Assembly: GCA_029879825.1 (NCBI GenBank)
Contig: JAOUPL010000044.1
Location: 1 to 9,175, forward strand
DNA: 9,175 bases
Direction of reading: 5' to 3'
Source of the DNA: Candidatus Bathyarchaeota archaeon
GTDB taxonomy: Archaea > Thermoproteota > Bathyarchaeia > Bathyarchaeales > Bathyarchaeaceae
The notes under the pieces were generated by a model. The model did not search any database, was not told the origin of the DNA, and saw only the letters and a list, made by a program, of their open reading frames with translations. The translations under genes and the position numbers were made by a program. Of this stretch, positions 1 to 6,860 are shown in pieces; position 1 is the stretch's first letter; the number at the start of each line of letters is the position of its first letter.

Positions 1-345
1 AACGTTTCTCTGGGGATCAGGTCCAAGCTTTTCAGCAACTTCGTTGACTTCTGGTAAGCTAGGGGAGGGAAACAACCGGCCTTCGAAAACAAGCGTGAAA
101 CCATCACCTTGAACTGGCTGCGGTTGATCTCTCGAGAAGACGCGAGAAAGGTTATGCCCCAGGGCAACGCTTGAACTAATGTTTTTGACGGCTATTTCCT
201 CGATTGATTTGGCTGTTATCGCTGAGTTCGGGGTTGCAACTCCCTGGGCGTCAACTCCTCTATGCTTTAACTCCTTGAGCATGGCGACTACCGTAGGAAT
301 AGCATTTTTTTCCTTCTTGTTTACAGCAGCTGCTATCGCACCCAT
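1..345 (-). CDS. Asparagine-synthase-family protein with a degenerate glutaminase domain (N-terminal 115 residues, cut by window edge)
   Basis: The visible 115 residues look like a class II glutamine amidotransferase domain, as found at the N-terminus of asparagine synthase-type proteins. The order of landmarks fits: a short N-terminal strand (MGAIAAAV), LKHRGVDAQG near residues 26-35 (family HRGPDxxG), a VALGHNLSRVF segment where the family has GHxRLSI, then GDGFTLVFEGRLF where the family has LVFNGEIYN. The catalytic Cys2 is absent: the protein begins Met-Gly-Ala instead of Met-Cys-Gly, and the NGEIYN element reads EGRLFP. Glutamine hydrolysis by the usual mechanism is therefore unlikely. 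The ATG (343-345) is preceded by GGAGG (355-359) at good spacing. It is transcribed divergently from purB. Whether the missing C-terminus carries an ATP-dependent synthase domain cannot be seen, so the substrate is unknown. Family assignment is fairly secure; function is not. Confidence 0.72.
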   Translation of the reverse strand, partial: MGAIAAAVNKKEKNAIPTVVAMLKELKHRGVDAQGVATPNSAITAKSIEEIAVKNISSSVALGHNLSRVFSRDQPQPVQGDGFTLVFEGRLFPSPSLPEVNEVAEKLGPDPQRNV

Positions 346-356
346 GCTCAGTAACC

Positions 357-368
357 TCCGTCGACGGA
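357..368. repeat. 12-bp perfect palindrome, possible operator
   Basis: TCCGTCGACGGA is its own reverse complement. It lies 11 bases upstream of the ATG of the minus-strand asparagine-synthase-like gene and shares bases 357-359 with that gene's ribosome-binding site (GGAGG, 355-359). A dimeric regulator bound here, or the same sequence folded in the leader, could control that gene. The palindrome is seen directly; any regulatory role is inference, since about two such palindromes are expected by chance in 9 kb. Confidence 0.35.
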
Positions 369-424
369 TACTTTAATCAGCGAAACTGGTAAAACTTAGT
401 TGAATACACTTATGTATCGTTTCC

Positions 425-429
425 GGAGG
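425..429 (+). promoter_or_regulatory. Shine-Dalgarno motif that fixes the purB start
   Basis: GGAGG lies 6 bases before GTG (436) and 9 bases before TTG (439). This argues against the upstream in-frame TTG (400) and ATG (412), which would place the motif inside the gene and add residues that purB homologues do not have. Confidence 0.65.
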
Positions 430-435
430 AGAGCG

Positions 436-1809
436 GTGTTGCCTATTCTTCCAATTGATACTGGCCGTTATGGAACGGTTGAAATGAGGAGAATTTTTGA
501 CGAAGAGAACAGGCTTCAAAGGATGTTGGAGGTGGAAGCTGCCTTAGCTTGGGCGCACGGCGAAGTTGGAGACATTCCAAAACGAGATGCTGAGAAGATT
601 GTGGAGAGGGCTTCGACAAAGCATGTTAGGCTGAGTCGTGTGAAAGAAATTGAACGAGAAATCAAGCATGACGTAATGGCGCTGGTTCGAGCATTGGCTG
701 AAGCCTGTGGACCAAGCGGGGCCTACGTTCACCTTGGAGCCACAAGCTCTGACATTCTTGATACGGCAACTGCCCTTCAACTGAAAGAAGCTTTTAATCT
801 TATTGAAAAAAGACTGAACGATCTAGAAAGGGTTCTGATTAGGAGAGCGGAACAATACAAGGAAACAATGATGATGGGGCGGACTCACGGCCAGCACGCC
901 TTACCCACCACGTTAGGATTCAAATTCGCTGTCTGGATGAGGGAAGTGGCTAGACACCTTCAACGCCTCCAAGATTGTGGAGCCCGTCTAGTAGTCGGGA
1001 AGATGAGTGGCGCCGTCGGAACCCAAGCTGGCTTCGGTCCGCACGCGCTGAAGATACAGGAGCTTACTATGAAAAGATTGGGCATCGAACCAGCAGAGAT
1101 TTCCACGCAAATCGTGCAAAGGGATCGTTATGCCGAATTCATATGCGTTCTAGCCATAATCGCGTCTACGTTGGATAATGTGGCCACTGAAATTCGAGAA
1201 TTGCAGAGGCCGGAAATAGGAGAAGTTTTTGAGCCCTTTGAAGTGGAGAAGCAGGTTGGCAGTTCAACGATGCCTCACAAACGCAATCCAATGGTCTGTG
1301 AAAGGATTTGCGGACTTGCAAAGATTATGAGAAGCCTTGTTATGCCAGCTCTGGAAAACATTTCAACATGGCATGAACGAGACCTAACCCAATCGTCTAC
1401 TGAACGGTTCATAATCCCAGAAGCATGCATCCTCATCGATTACATGTTAGTCTTGATGACAAACGTTTTGACAGGTTTGCAAGTTGACGAACGAAGAATG
1501 CTAGAAAACATGGAGTTAACGCAGGGGCGAATGATGTCGGAGGCAGTTATGTTGGCTTTGGCGAGAAAGGGTACGGATCGTCAAGAGGCTCATGAACTAG
1601 TTCGGGGCTTAGCGATAAAAAGCGATGTTGAAAAACGGCCCTTCAAAGAAATTCTTGTTGAAAAGGGTACCGTGCGGAAAATGTTGAGCGAAAGAGAGAT
1701 TGGTGAAGCGTTGGATCCGCGAAATTACTTGGGTACTGCCTTAAAGCAAGTTGATCTGGTTGTGAAGAAGACAAAACATGAAAGAAAGGCTAGGGGGTTA
1801 GCAGACTAG
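436..1809 (+). CDS. purB: Adenylosuccinate lyase
   Basis: This cytosolic fumarase/aspartase-superfamily enzyme removes fumarate from SAICAR and from adenylosuccinate, giving AICAR and AMP in purine biosynthesis. With a GTG start it has 457 residues, normal for the family. The N-terminal ILPIDTGRYGTVEMRRIF is typical of archaeal PurB. Catalytic regions are intact: YVHLGATSSD (97-106, His99), GRTHGQHA with the catalytic histidine near 151, and the flexible signature loop SSTMPHKRNP (276-285) that carries the serine and ends in the conserved Glu289. The start is chosen as GTG 436 because GGAGG sits 6 bases upstream; TTG 439 is nearly as good, and in-frame TTG 400 or ATG 412 would add a basic extension. 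The C-terminal tail is lysine/arginine rich. The gene stands alone on its strand and converges on hel308, with the stop codons overlapping in CTAG. Confidence 0.95.
   Translation: MLPILPIDTGRYGTVEMRRIFDEENRLQRMLEVEAALAWAHGEVGDIPKRDAEKIVERASTKHVRLSRVKEIEREIKHDVMALVRALAEACGPSGAYVHLGATSSDILDTATALQLKEAFNLIEKRLNDLERVLIRRAEQYKETMMMGRTHGQHALPTTLGFKFAVWMREVARHLQRLQDCGARLVVGKMSGAVGTQAGFGPHALKIQELTMKRLGIEPAEISTQIVQRDRYAEFICVLAIIASTLDNVATEIRELQRPEIGEVFEPFEVEKQVGSSTMPHKRNPMVCERICGLAKIMRSLVMPALENISTWHERDLTQSSTERFIIPEACILIDYMLVLMTNVLTGLQVDERRMLENMELTQGRMMSEAVMLALARKGTDRQEAHELVRGLAIKSDVEKRPFKEILVEKGTVRKMLSEREIGEALDPRNYLGTALKQVDLVVKKTKHERKARGLAD
1773..1787 (-). terminator. U-rich candidate terminator for the gins23-mcm-hel308 operon
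   Basis: On the minus strand, transcription leaving hel308 runs into the antisense of purB's lysine-rich tail and reads two T-tracts: TTTCTTT (complement of 1781-1787) and TTTT (complement of 1773-1776), 19 to 33 bases after the hel308 stop. Archaeal termination commonly uses U-rich tracts without a hairpin. Placement is inferred. Confidence 0.4.
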
Positions 1810-4037
1810 TATTCGGTTATGGCTCGTTGGTCTGCACCTTCTTTTTTCTTCAGTTTTTCCCATTCTTCTGCTTTGACGAATCCGCCTACTTGTTCTTTTA
1901 TTTTCTTGGCGAGTTTGGGGCCAATTAGGGGCAGACTGGTTAATCTTTCTAGGCGAGCCTTTTTGAGGTCTGTGAGGGTTTTTAGGCCTGAGTTGTAGAG
2001 GATGCGTGCTCGCACTCTTCCGATTCTCTCCAGCCTGACGAGTGGAAGCAGCTCGGCTTTCACTCCCTTTTCAGTTCTTTCCATGAGTTCGGCGAGGTGT
2101 GGAAGAAGATCTTTGTGGTTGAAGAGGGAGGCTAGTTCGTGGGAGGCGTAAAGAAGCCATTTTGATGTTGCGATGAGGCGGTAGAGGTCGCCGGGCTGAA
2201 CGCGAAACTTCTCGATGGCTTCGTCTTCGCTTGTTTCTTCTATCCATGCGTTCATTACCCAAGCCAGCTTGGCTTCTCCAAGAAATTCTTCGTAGGTGAT
2301 TCTATCCGTCCACTCGTCTGGCACCTCAAACATAAACTCTTCTCGATGTTCATCAACGAACAAGGCGAGGTTATCTATTTCCCTTGAGTAGGGGCGAAGC
2401 TTCGGAAACATGTCTGGTGTGCGGGCGACCATTTGGAGAAAGCTTATGTCGGTGAGCCTTGGTGCGCGGCTTAGAAGGGCTTCTCGAATTATAACCGCCG
2501 AGACAGGGTCTATGTAGAGTTCGGAGACTCTTCTCCCAAACCTAGTGGCGTAAACGCTTTCGCCGCTTACTTCGATCATTTTTTCTTCGTAGAGAAACTT
2601 CAGAATTCTTGTGGTAACTCCCTTTATAGCTCGTGGGTCATATTGATACGCGTAGAAGGTTTTGCCGAAGAAGTCGTAGATTCCCTGTTCGGTGTGGGCG
2701 AAGTCTGCTGCTATTGTGGCTAAAACGTGGGATCTGAGGATTCTTTCCACCGCCAGCTTTGACCATATTCTTTCTGGTTCGGAGAGAACGTAGCTTTCCA
2801 TGAGGTAGTCGCGTTCGTCTTCGGTTCTGGCTATGAGCAAAGCTTCTCCAACTTTGTCGTAACGGGGTCTTCCAGCTCGTCCAGCCATCTGTTTGTACTC
2901 GAGAACTGTTATGGGGTAGTAGCCGTATCCAGGTTCGTACCGCCTATAATCGTGGATGACCACCATTCTTGCTGGGAGGTTTACTCCGAAGGCTAGGGTG
3001 GGGGTGGCGGTTATGACTTTGATTTTTCCATCTCTGAAGGCGTCTTCAATTATCTTTCTGTGGCTGCCGCCCAATCCGGCGTGGTGAAAAGCTGTTCCAT
3101 GATTAACAAGCTCAGCTAGCAACTCGCTGATTCTTGTTCTTTCACCTGTTCCGAGAATTTGTTCGGCGATTCGTGTTAGGGAACGTTTCATGGGCTTAGA
3201 TATGAGGGCTTTCATATTCGCTGCTGCCCTTTTAGCTAGGTTCACCGAGTTTCTGCGTGTCCCTGCGAAAATTAGGGCTTGGCCGCCGGATTTTACTGTG
3301 TGTAAGGCTAGGTTCATGGCTGGGTTTTTGGCGGCTTTTTCTATTTTGAGGGCGCCTCCATCTTTGAAATGAACTTCGTTGTGTAGAAGCACGCCTTCTC
3401 TGAGGGTGACTGGTCTCCATTCTGTTGTGACGGAGATGGCTTTTAGCCATTCAGCGGCTTCTTCTGCGTTTTTTATGGTTGCGCTTAGGGCTAAGATTTG
3501 GGAGTCTGGGTTTACTTGTATGAGGCGGGCGAGGACAACTTCTAGTGTTGGTCCTCTTTCGGTGTCGTTTAGTAGGTGTACTTCGTCGGCGACTACTAGG
3601 GAGATTTCGTTTACCCAGCGGGATCTGTGTCTCAACAACGAATCTGCTTTTTCGTTTGTGGTGACTATGATGTCGAATTTTTCCAGCCATGGGTCGCTGC
3701 TGTCGTAGTCGCCAGTGCTGATGCCTACCCTGACTCGTCTTCCGTCACGTTTTCTGATAACCGTGTATTTCTTGAATTCCTCGTATTTTTCGCTGGCTAA
3801 GGCTCGTAGAGGGCTGAGGTAGAGAACTTTTCCGTTTCGTTCTAGTATGTGTTTTAGGGCGCAGAGTTCGGCGATGAGGGTTTTGCCTGAGGCTGTTGGA
3901 CTTGCCAAGACAAGGTTTTTTCCTTCTAGGGCTCCGGCGAGTATGGCTTCCTCTTGCGGAGGGTAAAGTTCAGTGATTCCCGAACTAATAATAACTTGTT
4001 TTACTGATTCTGGTATCGGTAGTTCTTCAATTCTCAA
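1806..4037 (-). CDS. hel308: Hel308 (Hjm) superfamily 2 DNA helicase
   Basis: Hel308 is an ATP-dependent 3'-5' DNA helicase that acts on stalled and branched replication forks. The 743-residue protein has all core motifs: Gln28 of the Q-like motif, Walker A SPTASGKT (46-53), LSPLRALASEK (74-84), motif II DEVH (151-154), motif III LSATI (184-188), motif V TATPTLAFGVNLP (343-355) and motif VI QMAGRAGRPRYD (383-394). After the RecA folds come a winged-helix and ratchet region (about 425-655) and a C-terminal helix-hairpin-helix domain (about 664-718, including RIGRVRARILYNSG). Length is slightly above the usual 700-720. It starts with TTG; an in-frame stop (the mcm TAG) lies five codons upstream with no other start between. 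Only a weak AAAGG lies ahead, so translation probably depends on the preceding mcm. Codon third positions are almost all A or C in long runs, unlike mcm. Confidence 0.95.
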   Translation of the reverse strand: MRIEELPIPESVKQVIISSGITELYPPQEEAILAGALEGKNLVLASPTASGKTLIAELCALKHILERNGKVLYLSPLRALASEKYEEFKKYTVIRKRDGRRVRVGISTGDYDSSDPWLEKFDIIVTTNEKADSLLRHRSRWVNEISLVVADEVHLLNDTERGPTLEVVLARLIQVNPDSQILALSATIKNAEEAAEWLKAISVTTEWRPVTLREGVLLHNEVHFKDGGALKIEKAAKNPAMNLALHTVKSGGQALIFAGTRRNSVNLAKRAAANMKALISKPMKRSLTRIAEQILGTGERTRISELLAELVNHGTAFHHAGLGGSHRKIIEDAFRDGKIKVITATPTLAFGVNLPARMVVIHDYRRYEPGYGYYPITVLEYKQMAGRAGRPRYDKVGEALLIARTEDERDYLMESYVLSEPERIWSKLAVERILRSHVLATIAADFAHTEQGIYDFFGKTFYAYQYDPRAIKGVTTRILKFLYEEKMIEVSGESVYATRFGRRVSELYIDPVSAVIIREALLSRAPRLTDISFLQMVARTPDMFPKLRPYSREIDNLALFVDEHREEFMFEVPDEWTDRITYEEFLGEAKLAWVMNAWIEETSEDEAIEKFRVQPGDLYRLIATSKWLLYASHELASLFNHKDLLPHLAELMERTEKGVKAELLPLVRLERIGRVRARILYNSGLKTLTDLKKARLERLTSLPLIGPKLAKKIKEQVGGFVKAEEWEKLKKKEGADQRAITEY
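1838..1860 (+). terminator. U-rich candidate terminator for purB
   Basis: The plus strand reads T6 (1842-1847) and T5 (1854-1858) within a pyrimidine tract beginning about 30 bases after the purB stop. The tract is the antisense of the Lys/Glu-rich tail of Hel308. There is no GC-rich hairpin, consistent with archaeal U-tract termination. Inferred from sequence alone. Confidence 0.5.
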
Positions 4038-4052
4038 TGCGTGCGCCTTTGG

Positions 4053-6101
4053 CTAGGTCTTTTTGAGGTATCCGTTTTTAGGTGAGAAGAGGGTTCCTTC
4101 CTTCAACATTTGTCCTATTAGCCTCTCTGCTTCAGAACTTGCGATGTCATATTCGGTTTGAAGTCTCTCCAGAAGTCTCGTCTTCTCCACCATTCCCGTT
4201 TCTTTCTCCATACTCGAAATGAGGCCCAGAATGACCGACAGTTTATCGCGCATACTTTTCGGTTTTCCAGTCATGATGATGTCGATGTCGAATTTGCGTG
4301 ACGAAACGTCGATTCCAACCTCTTCCAGCGACCTCTTCATTATGGCAATGGCTGTCTCAGCATCCTCGGCGAGAACCTCTTTTCGAAGAGCCATACGAGC
4401 CCTAGCCTCAGCCGCCCTAACCAAAGATTCCAGTTGCCGCGCGGTTATAGCTATAGGCGTCCCTTCAGTTTCGCTGGCTGACCGCATGGCTAAATAGAAA
4501 TCTTTCAAGCGTTCCAAAGCTTCTTTGGTCAAGACAGGCTTCATGTTTTTGGCGTAACTGATGTATTTTCGAAACAGATCAGGCGCTATCGGAGGCTCAA
4601 CTGGCGCCACGCCAGTTCTGTGAAGGTCGAGTATGTGTTCGGTCATCTTTGCGTCGTGTTCTTTTTCAGGCACATCCCGCAAAATGAAGATGAGATCGAA
4701 TCTTGAGAGAATAGTGACGGGGAGGGCTATGTTCTCTGCGACCGTTCGATAGGGGTCGTATCTGCCTAAGGATGGGTTAGCCGCAGCTAAGATGGCCGTT
4801 CTAGCGTTAAGAGTTGCCACGATGCCTCCCTTGGCAATAGAAACCGTATGCTGTTCCATAGCTTCGTGTATAGCCACTCTGTCTTCAGGGCGCATCTTAT
4901 CTATCTCATCTATGGCTGCGACGCCCTTATCTGCCAACACCAATGCTCCAGCTTCAAGGGTCATTCCCCCAGCCTTTTCACGAAGCACGGCTGCGGTTAA
5001 GCCAGCGGCTGTGGTTCCGCGACCGGAAGTGTATAAGCCTCGGGGAGCTATCTTCGCCACGTATTGTAGAAGCTGCGACTTGGCTGTTCCCGGATCTCCT
5101 ACCAGAAGGACGTTCATGTCTCCCCGTATAGTGATGTCCGGGAAATGTTTTGCAACACCCCCGAAGAGAAGGTACATTATGGCTTCTTTGATATGCTCAT
5201 AACCGTAAATGGAGGGCGCTAACGAGCGAAGAATTTTGCGGTGAACCCAAGGGTCCTTTGCCAGTTCAAGTATTTCCTTCTCTTCCTCCGGCGAAATAAG
5301 CACCGTTTCAGGCTCTTTACTCACCACATCAATAAAATTGGTGTCCAGATGCAGTCTAAAGGATCGAAGTTGTCCAACTCTCGGAAGGGTTGGGGCAACC
5401 GCGCGAACGACGCCGACCACGGAAACGTGGTCGCCGGGTCTCGCTACGTCAACGAGGTCTCTCCCAAGAATTTTTATGTCTAACGAACGTGGAAGCTGCC
5501 CCGGCGGAAGGTCTTCTGGTCTTTCTTGGGTGCGTATGTCTTGGGAATCGATGAACATTGATTCTTCCTGAACGAAATCGAAGGGGCCTCTTCTTCTGCA
5601 TGCTGGGTCACTGCATGCGGGTGGGGCCGTTAGGAATGGACCGCTTTGAGGGATATGACTGACCGTTCCACACCGTTTACATCTGAAGGCGGCTTGCATT
5701 ACGAGTGGTCTGGCTGGGCTGGCGCGAACGACGATGCCCTCCACCATAACAAGTTTTCCGATGTGTTCAGAGCCTAACGCTCGTAGCGGTGTGGTTTCTG
5801 GCAAACCTCGAAACCTGACGGTAACGGTTTCAACTGTTTCAGCAACTCTTTCGGCGTATTCGGGTTCTTCTATCTGTAGTTGAGCCAAGGCGGCGTTGTT
5901 CGCGTGTTTCAAATATTCGTCTGGCCTCTCTAGGATGTTTTCTGCTAGTGCTGTTTCTACTGCTAAAAGTTCTTCAAAATCTATGGTTAAGGAGGTGTTG
6001 CCAGCGATGGCCATTCGGGAAAGGCGTTCACGGTACTTATCTGATTTAAGAAAGTCTTGTAGTCGTTCCTGTGGATCCGCTGCCACTATTTCTTCTGTCA
6101 A
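4053..6101 (-). CDS. mcm: MCM replicative DNA helicase
   Basis: MCM forms the hexameric ring that unwinds DNA at the replication fork, as the motor of the archaeal CMG complex. The 682-residue protein has the full domain order: N-terminal helical domain, a zinc-binding loop with Cys141, Cys144, Cys163 and Cys168, an OB-fold (to about 260), then the AAA+ motor. In the motor are Walker A GDPGTAKS (335-342), Walker B DEID (398-401), sensor 1 AAANPSLGRYD (439-449, Asn442), the arginine finger in LSRFD (465-469) and sensor 2 near Arg555 (ITARQLESL). A C-terminal winged-helix region follows (about 615-682). No intein interrupts the ATPase motifs. It starts with TTG at 6101, with a strong GGGGAGG (6111-6117) nine bases upstream. 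Its first codon overlaps the gins23 stop in TTGA, so the two are probably translationally coupled. Length is normal for archaeal MCM. Confidence 0.97.
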   Translation of the reverse strand: MTEEIVAADPQERLQDFLKSDKYRERLSRMAIAGNTSLTIDFEELLAVETALAENILERPDEYLKHANNAALAQLQIEEPEYAERVAETVETVTVRFRGLPETTPLRALGSEHIGKLVMVEGIVVRASPARPLVMQAAFRCKRCGTVSHIPQSGPFLTAPPACSDPACRRRGPFDFVQEESMFIDSQDIRTQERPEDLPPGQLPRSLDIKILGRDLVDVARPGDHVSVVGVVRAVAPTLPRVGQLRSFRLHLDTNFIDVVSKEPETVLISPEEEKEILELAKDPWVHRKILRSLAPSIYGYEHIKEAIMYLLFGGVAKHFPDITIRGDMNVLLVGDPGTAKSQLLQYVAKIAPRGLYTSGRGTTAAGLTAAVLREKAGGMTLEAGALVLADKGVAAIDEIDKMRPEDRVAIHEAMEQHTVSIAKGGIVATLNARTAILAAANPSLGRYDPYRTVAENIALPVTILSRFDLIFILRDVPEKEHDAKMTEHILDLHRTGVAPVEPPIAPDLFRKYISYAKNMKPVLTKEALERLKDFYLAMRSASETEGTPIAITARQLESLVRAAEARARMALRKEVLAEDAETAIAIMKRSLEEVGIDVSSRKFDIDIIMTGKPKSMRDKLSVILGLISSMEKETGMVEKTRLLERLQTEYDIASSEAERLIGQMLKEGTLFSPKNGYLKKT
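6098..6101 (-). other. TTGA start/stop overlap joining gins23 and mcm
   Basis: On the minus strand TTGA contains the mcm start TTG (6101-6099) and the gins23 stop TGA (6100-6098). With GGGGAGG just upstream, this is the usual arrangement for coupled translation of two subunits of one complex. Confidence 0.85.
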
Positions 6102-6670
6102 GACTCACTGCCTCCCCTTGTTTTCAGAATCTTAGCTCTCCATTCACAAACAATCCCGTATAAACGTTCGTAGACAAGGCGTTCTTCTCTTGTGAGGTTT
6201 CCGAGAATTTGGTTTGTTTGTGCTGGTGATGAGGCGAGGTAAACTATCTTTTTCAGTCTAAGGTTGATTATGTCGTGGGAGAGCCTTCTGGCCTTTTCGT
6301 AGTCTCCCATTTTTTCAGGTTTCTTTATGGCTCCGCTTCTTAATTCATCGAGGTAACGTCGTAGTCTTGGGTAAAAATCTTCGGGTAAGGAGGCGACTTG
6401 TTGGAAAGACTGAACTCTTTCTTTCCAGTGAATCTTGTTAAGCTTCACCAAATCTAAAAGTTCTTCTTCACGGAAACGTGCTATTCCAGCCTTCTTCAGT
6501 TCTTGGGCTATCCAAAACCTGACTTCGTATTCTTTTCCCTCTTGAAAGGGTCCAACTTTCAAGCCAGCAAGCTCGATTTCAGAGCAATTTCTATTTACCA
6601 TAATCTTGACAGGTGTGTTTTCGAAGAGGAAATCCGCATCTCCTATAGACGTTAATGGGTCTGCTGACAA
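6098..6670 (-). CDS. gins23: Archaeal GINS subunit, probably Gins23 (Psf2/Psf3-like)
   Basis: GINS binds MCM and other fork proteins and activates the replicative helicase. This 190-residue protein has a small beta-rich domain first (about 17-66, including GLKVGPFQEGKEYEVRFWIA) followed by an alpha-helical domain (about 67-185, including LPEDFYPRLRRYLDEL and RLKKIVYLA). That beta-then-alpha order is the Psf2/Psf3 type, called Gins23 in archaea; the Gins51/Gins15 type has the reverse order. Its place directly before mcm agrees, as I recall the Sulfolobus gins23 gene also lies beside mcm. The helical motifs do resemble Psf1/Sld5 a little, so the subtype is less certain than the family. It starts with TTG (6668-6670) after GAGGG (6677-6681) with a six-A spacer, and a TATA box lies about 55 bases upstream. 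It is the first gene of the operon, and its stop overlaps the mcm start by four bases. Confidence 0.82.
   Translation of the reverse strand: MSADPLTSIGDADFLFENTPVKIMVNRNCSEIELAGLKVGPFQEGKEYEVRFWIAQELKKAGIARFREEELLDLVKLNKIHWKERVQSFQQVASLPEDFYPRLRRYLDELRSGAIKKPEKMGDYEKARRLSHDIINLRLKKIVYLASSPAQTNQILGNLTREERLVYERLYGIVCEWRAKILKTRGGSES
6111..6117 (-). promoter_or_regulatory. Strong Shine-Dalgarno for mcm inside the gins23 3' end
   Basis: The minus strand reads GGGGAGG nine bases before the TTG of mcm. It is the strongest ribosome site in the operon, supports the TTG start, and suggests that mcm is translated at least as well as gins23. Confidence 0.7.
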
Positions 6671-6676
6671 TTTTTT

Positions 6677-6681
6677 CCCTC
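6677..6681 (-). promoter_or_regulatory. Shine-Dalgarno deciding the gins23 TTG start
   Basis: The minus strand reads GAGGG followed by six A and then TTG. An ATG (6683-6681) overlaps this motif but is out of frame with gins23, so the TTG is the supported start. Confidence 0.6.
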
Positions 6682-6722
6682 ATTTAGCAGAGGATTTGCC
6701 CTAGAGAGAATGTGAGGTTTAG

Positions 6723-6730
6723 ATATAAAA
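6723..6730 (-). promoter_or_regulatory. TATA box for the gins23-mcm-hel308 operon
   Basis: The minus strand reads TTTTATAT, close to the archaeal TATA consensus. A transcription start about 25 bases downstream (near 6700) would give a leader of about 30 bases that includes the gins23 ribosome site. No strong BRE is apparent just upstream; an inverted repeat lies there instead. Confidence 0.6.
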
Positions 6731-6731
6731 G

Positions 6732-6743
6732 CTCTAGTTAGAG
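6732..6743. repeat. Inverted repeat beside the operon TATA box, possible operator
   Basis: CTCTA (6732-6736) and TAGAG (6739-6743) are perfect inverted arms with a 2-base centre. They sit where transcription factor B would contact the minus-strand promoter. The repeat is seen; the role as an operator is inferred. Confidence 0.35.
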
Positions 6744-6750
6744 AGGAATG

Positions 6751-6792
6751 CCTAAAATTTGGGACGAAAAGTTAAAGTTTTTACACTTTAGG
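6751..6792. repeat. Overlapping inverted repeats between the divergent promoters
   Basis: An outer pair CCTAAA (6751-6756) / TTTAGG (6787-6792) encloses an inner pair TAAAGT (6773-6778) / ACTTTA (6785-6790). The right arms overlap, so only one pairing could form at a time as a structure; as protein sites they would overlap. The segment lies upstream of both candidate promoters, where a shared regulator of replication genes could bind. Short AT-rich arms make chance plausible. Confidence 0.35.
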
Positions 6793-6818
6793 AATCATCT
6801 TCTAGAAGCCGGTGGAAC

Positions 6819-6826
6819 ATAAATAC
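6819..6826 (+). promoter_or_regulatory. TATA-like box for rfcS-rfcL
   Basis: ATAAATAC lies about 50 bases before the rfcS start. A transcription start about 25 bases downstream (near 6848) would leave a short leader that contains the GGAGG at 6861-6865. Position and composition support it; it is not a perfect consensus. Confidence 0.5.
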
Positions 6827-6860
6827 TAATGTATAACCCCTTTTCTAACTAATATGTCAC

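Larger units (their letters stand above)
346..435. promoter_or_regulatory. Divergent promoter region between the asparagine-synthase-like gene and purB
   Basis: This 90-base non-coding gap must hold the promoters of two divergent genes. No perfect archaeal TATA box is visible. The AT-rich CTTTAAT at 371-377 is a weak candidate for purB, as a start about 25 bases downstream would give a short leader with a ribosome site. An inverted repeat ATACA-CTTA-TGTAT (404-417) lies upstream of both candidate purB starts and could be a TATA-like element on either strand. These are weak calls from spacing and base composition only. Confidence 0.4.

Noticed and set aside
179..376. A 65-codon hydrophobic open frame on the plus strand near the window start
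   Set aside because: It is antisense to the asparagine-synthase-like gene, which has a clear family match and a good ribosome site.
400..435. A 12-residue N-terminal extension of purB from TTG 400
   Set aside because: It would put the GGAGG ribosome site inside the coding region, and PurB homologues start close to the ILPIDTGRYG segment.
3190..3708. Several open frames overlapping hel308 on both strands
   Set aside because: They follow from the A/C-biased third positions of hel308, which remove stop codons in other frames. None has a recognisable domain or a start signal.
4792..5202. A 136-codon open frame on the plus strand across the mcm ATPase region
   Set aside because: It is antisense to the conserved Walker A/B region of mcm, has low-complexity Ala/Ser/Arg composition, and has no ribosome site or recognisable domain. 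It is a shadow frame.
5414..5433. An 8-bp perfect stem with a GAAA loop inside mcm
   Set aside because: The GNRA loop is on the non-coding strand and the codons serve a conserved OB-fold segment (GDHVSVVG). About one such hairpin is expected by chance in 9 kb.
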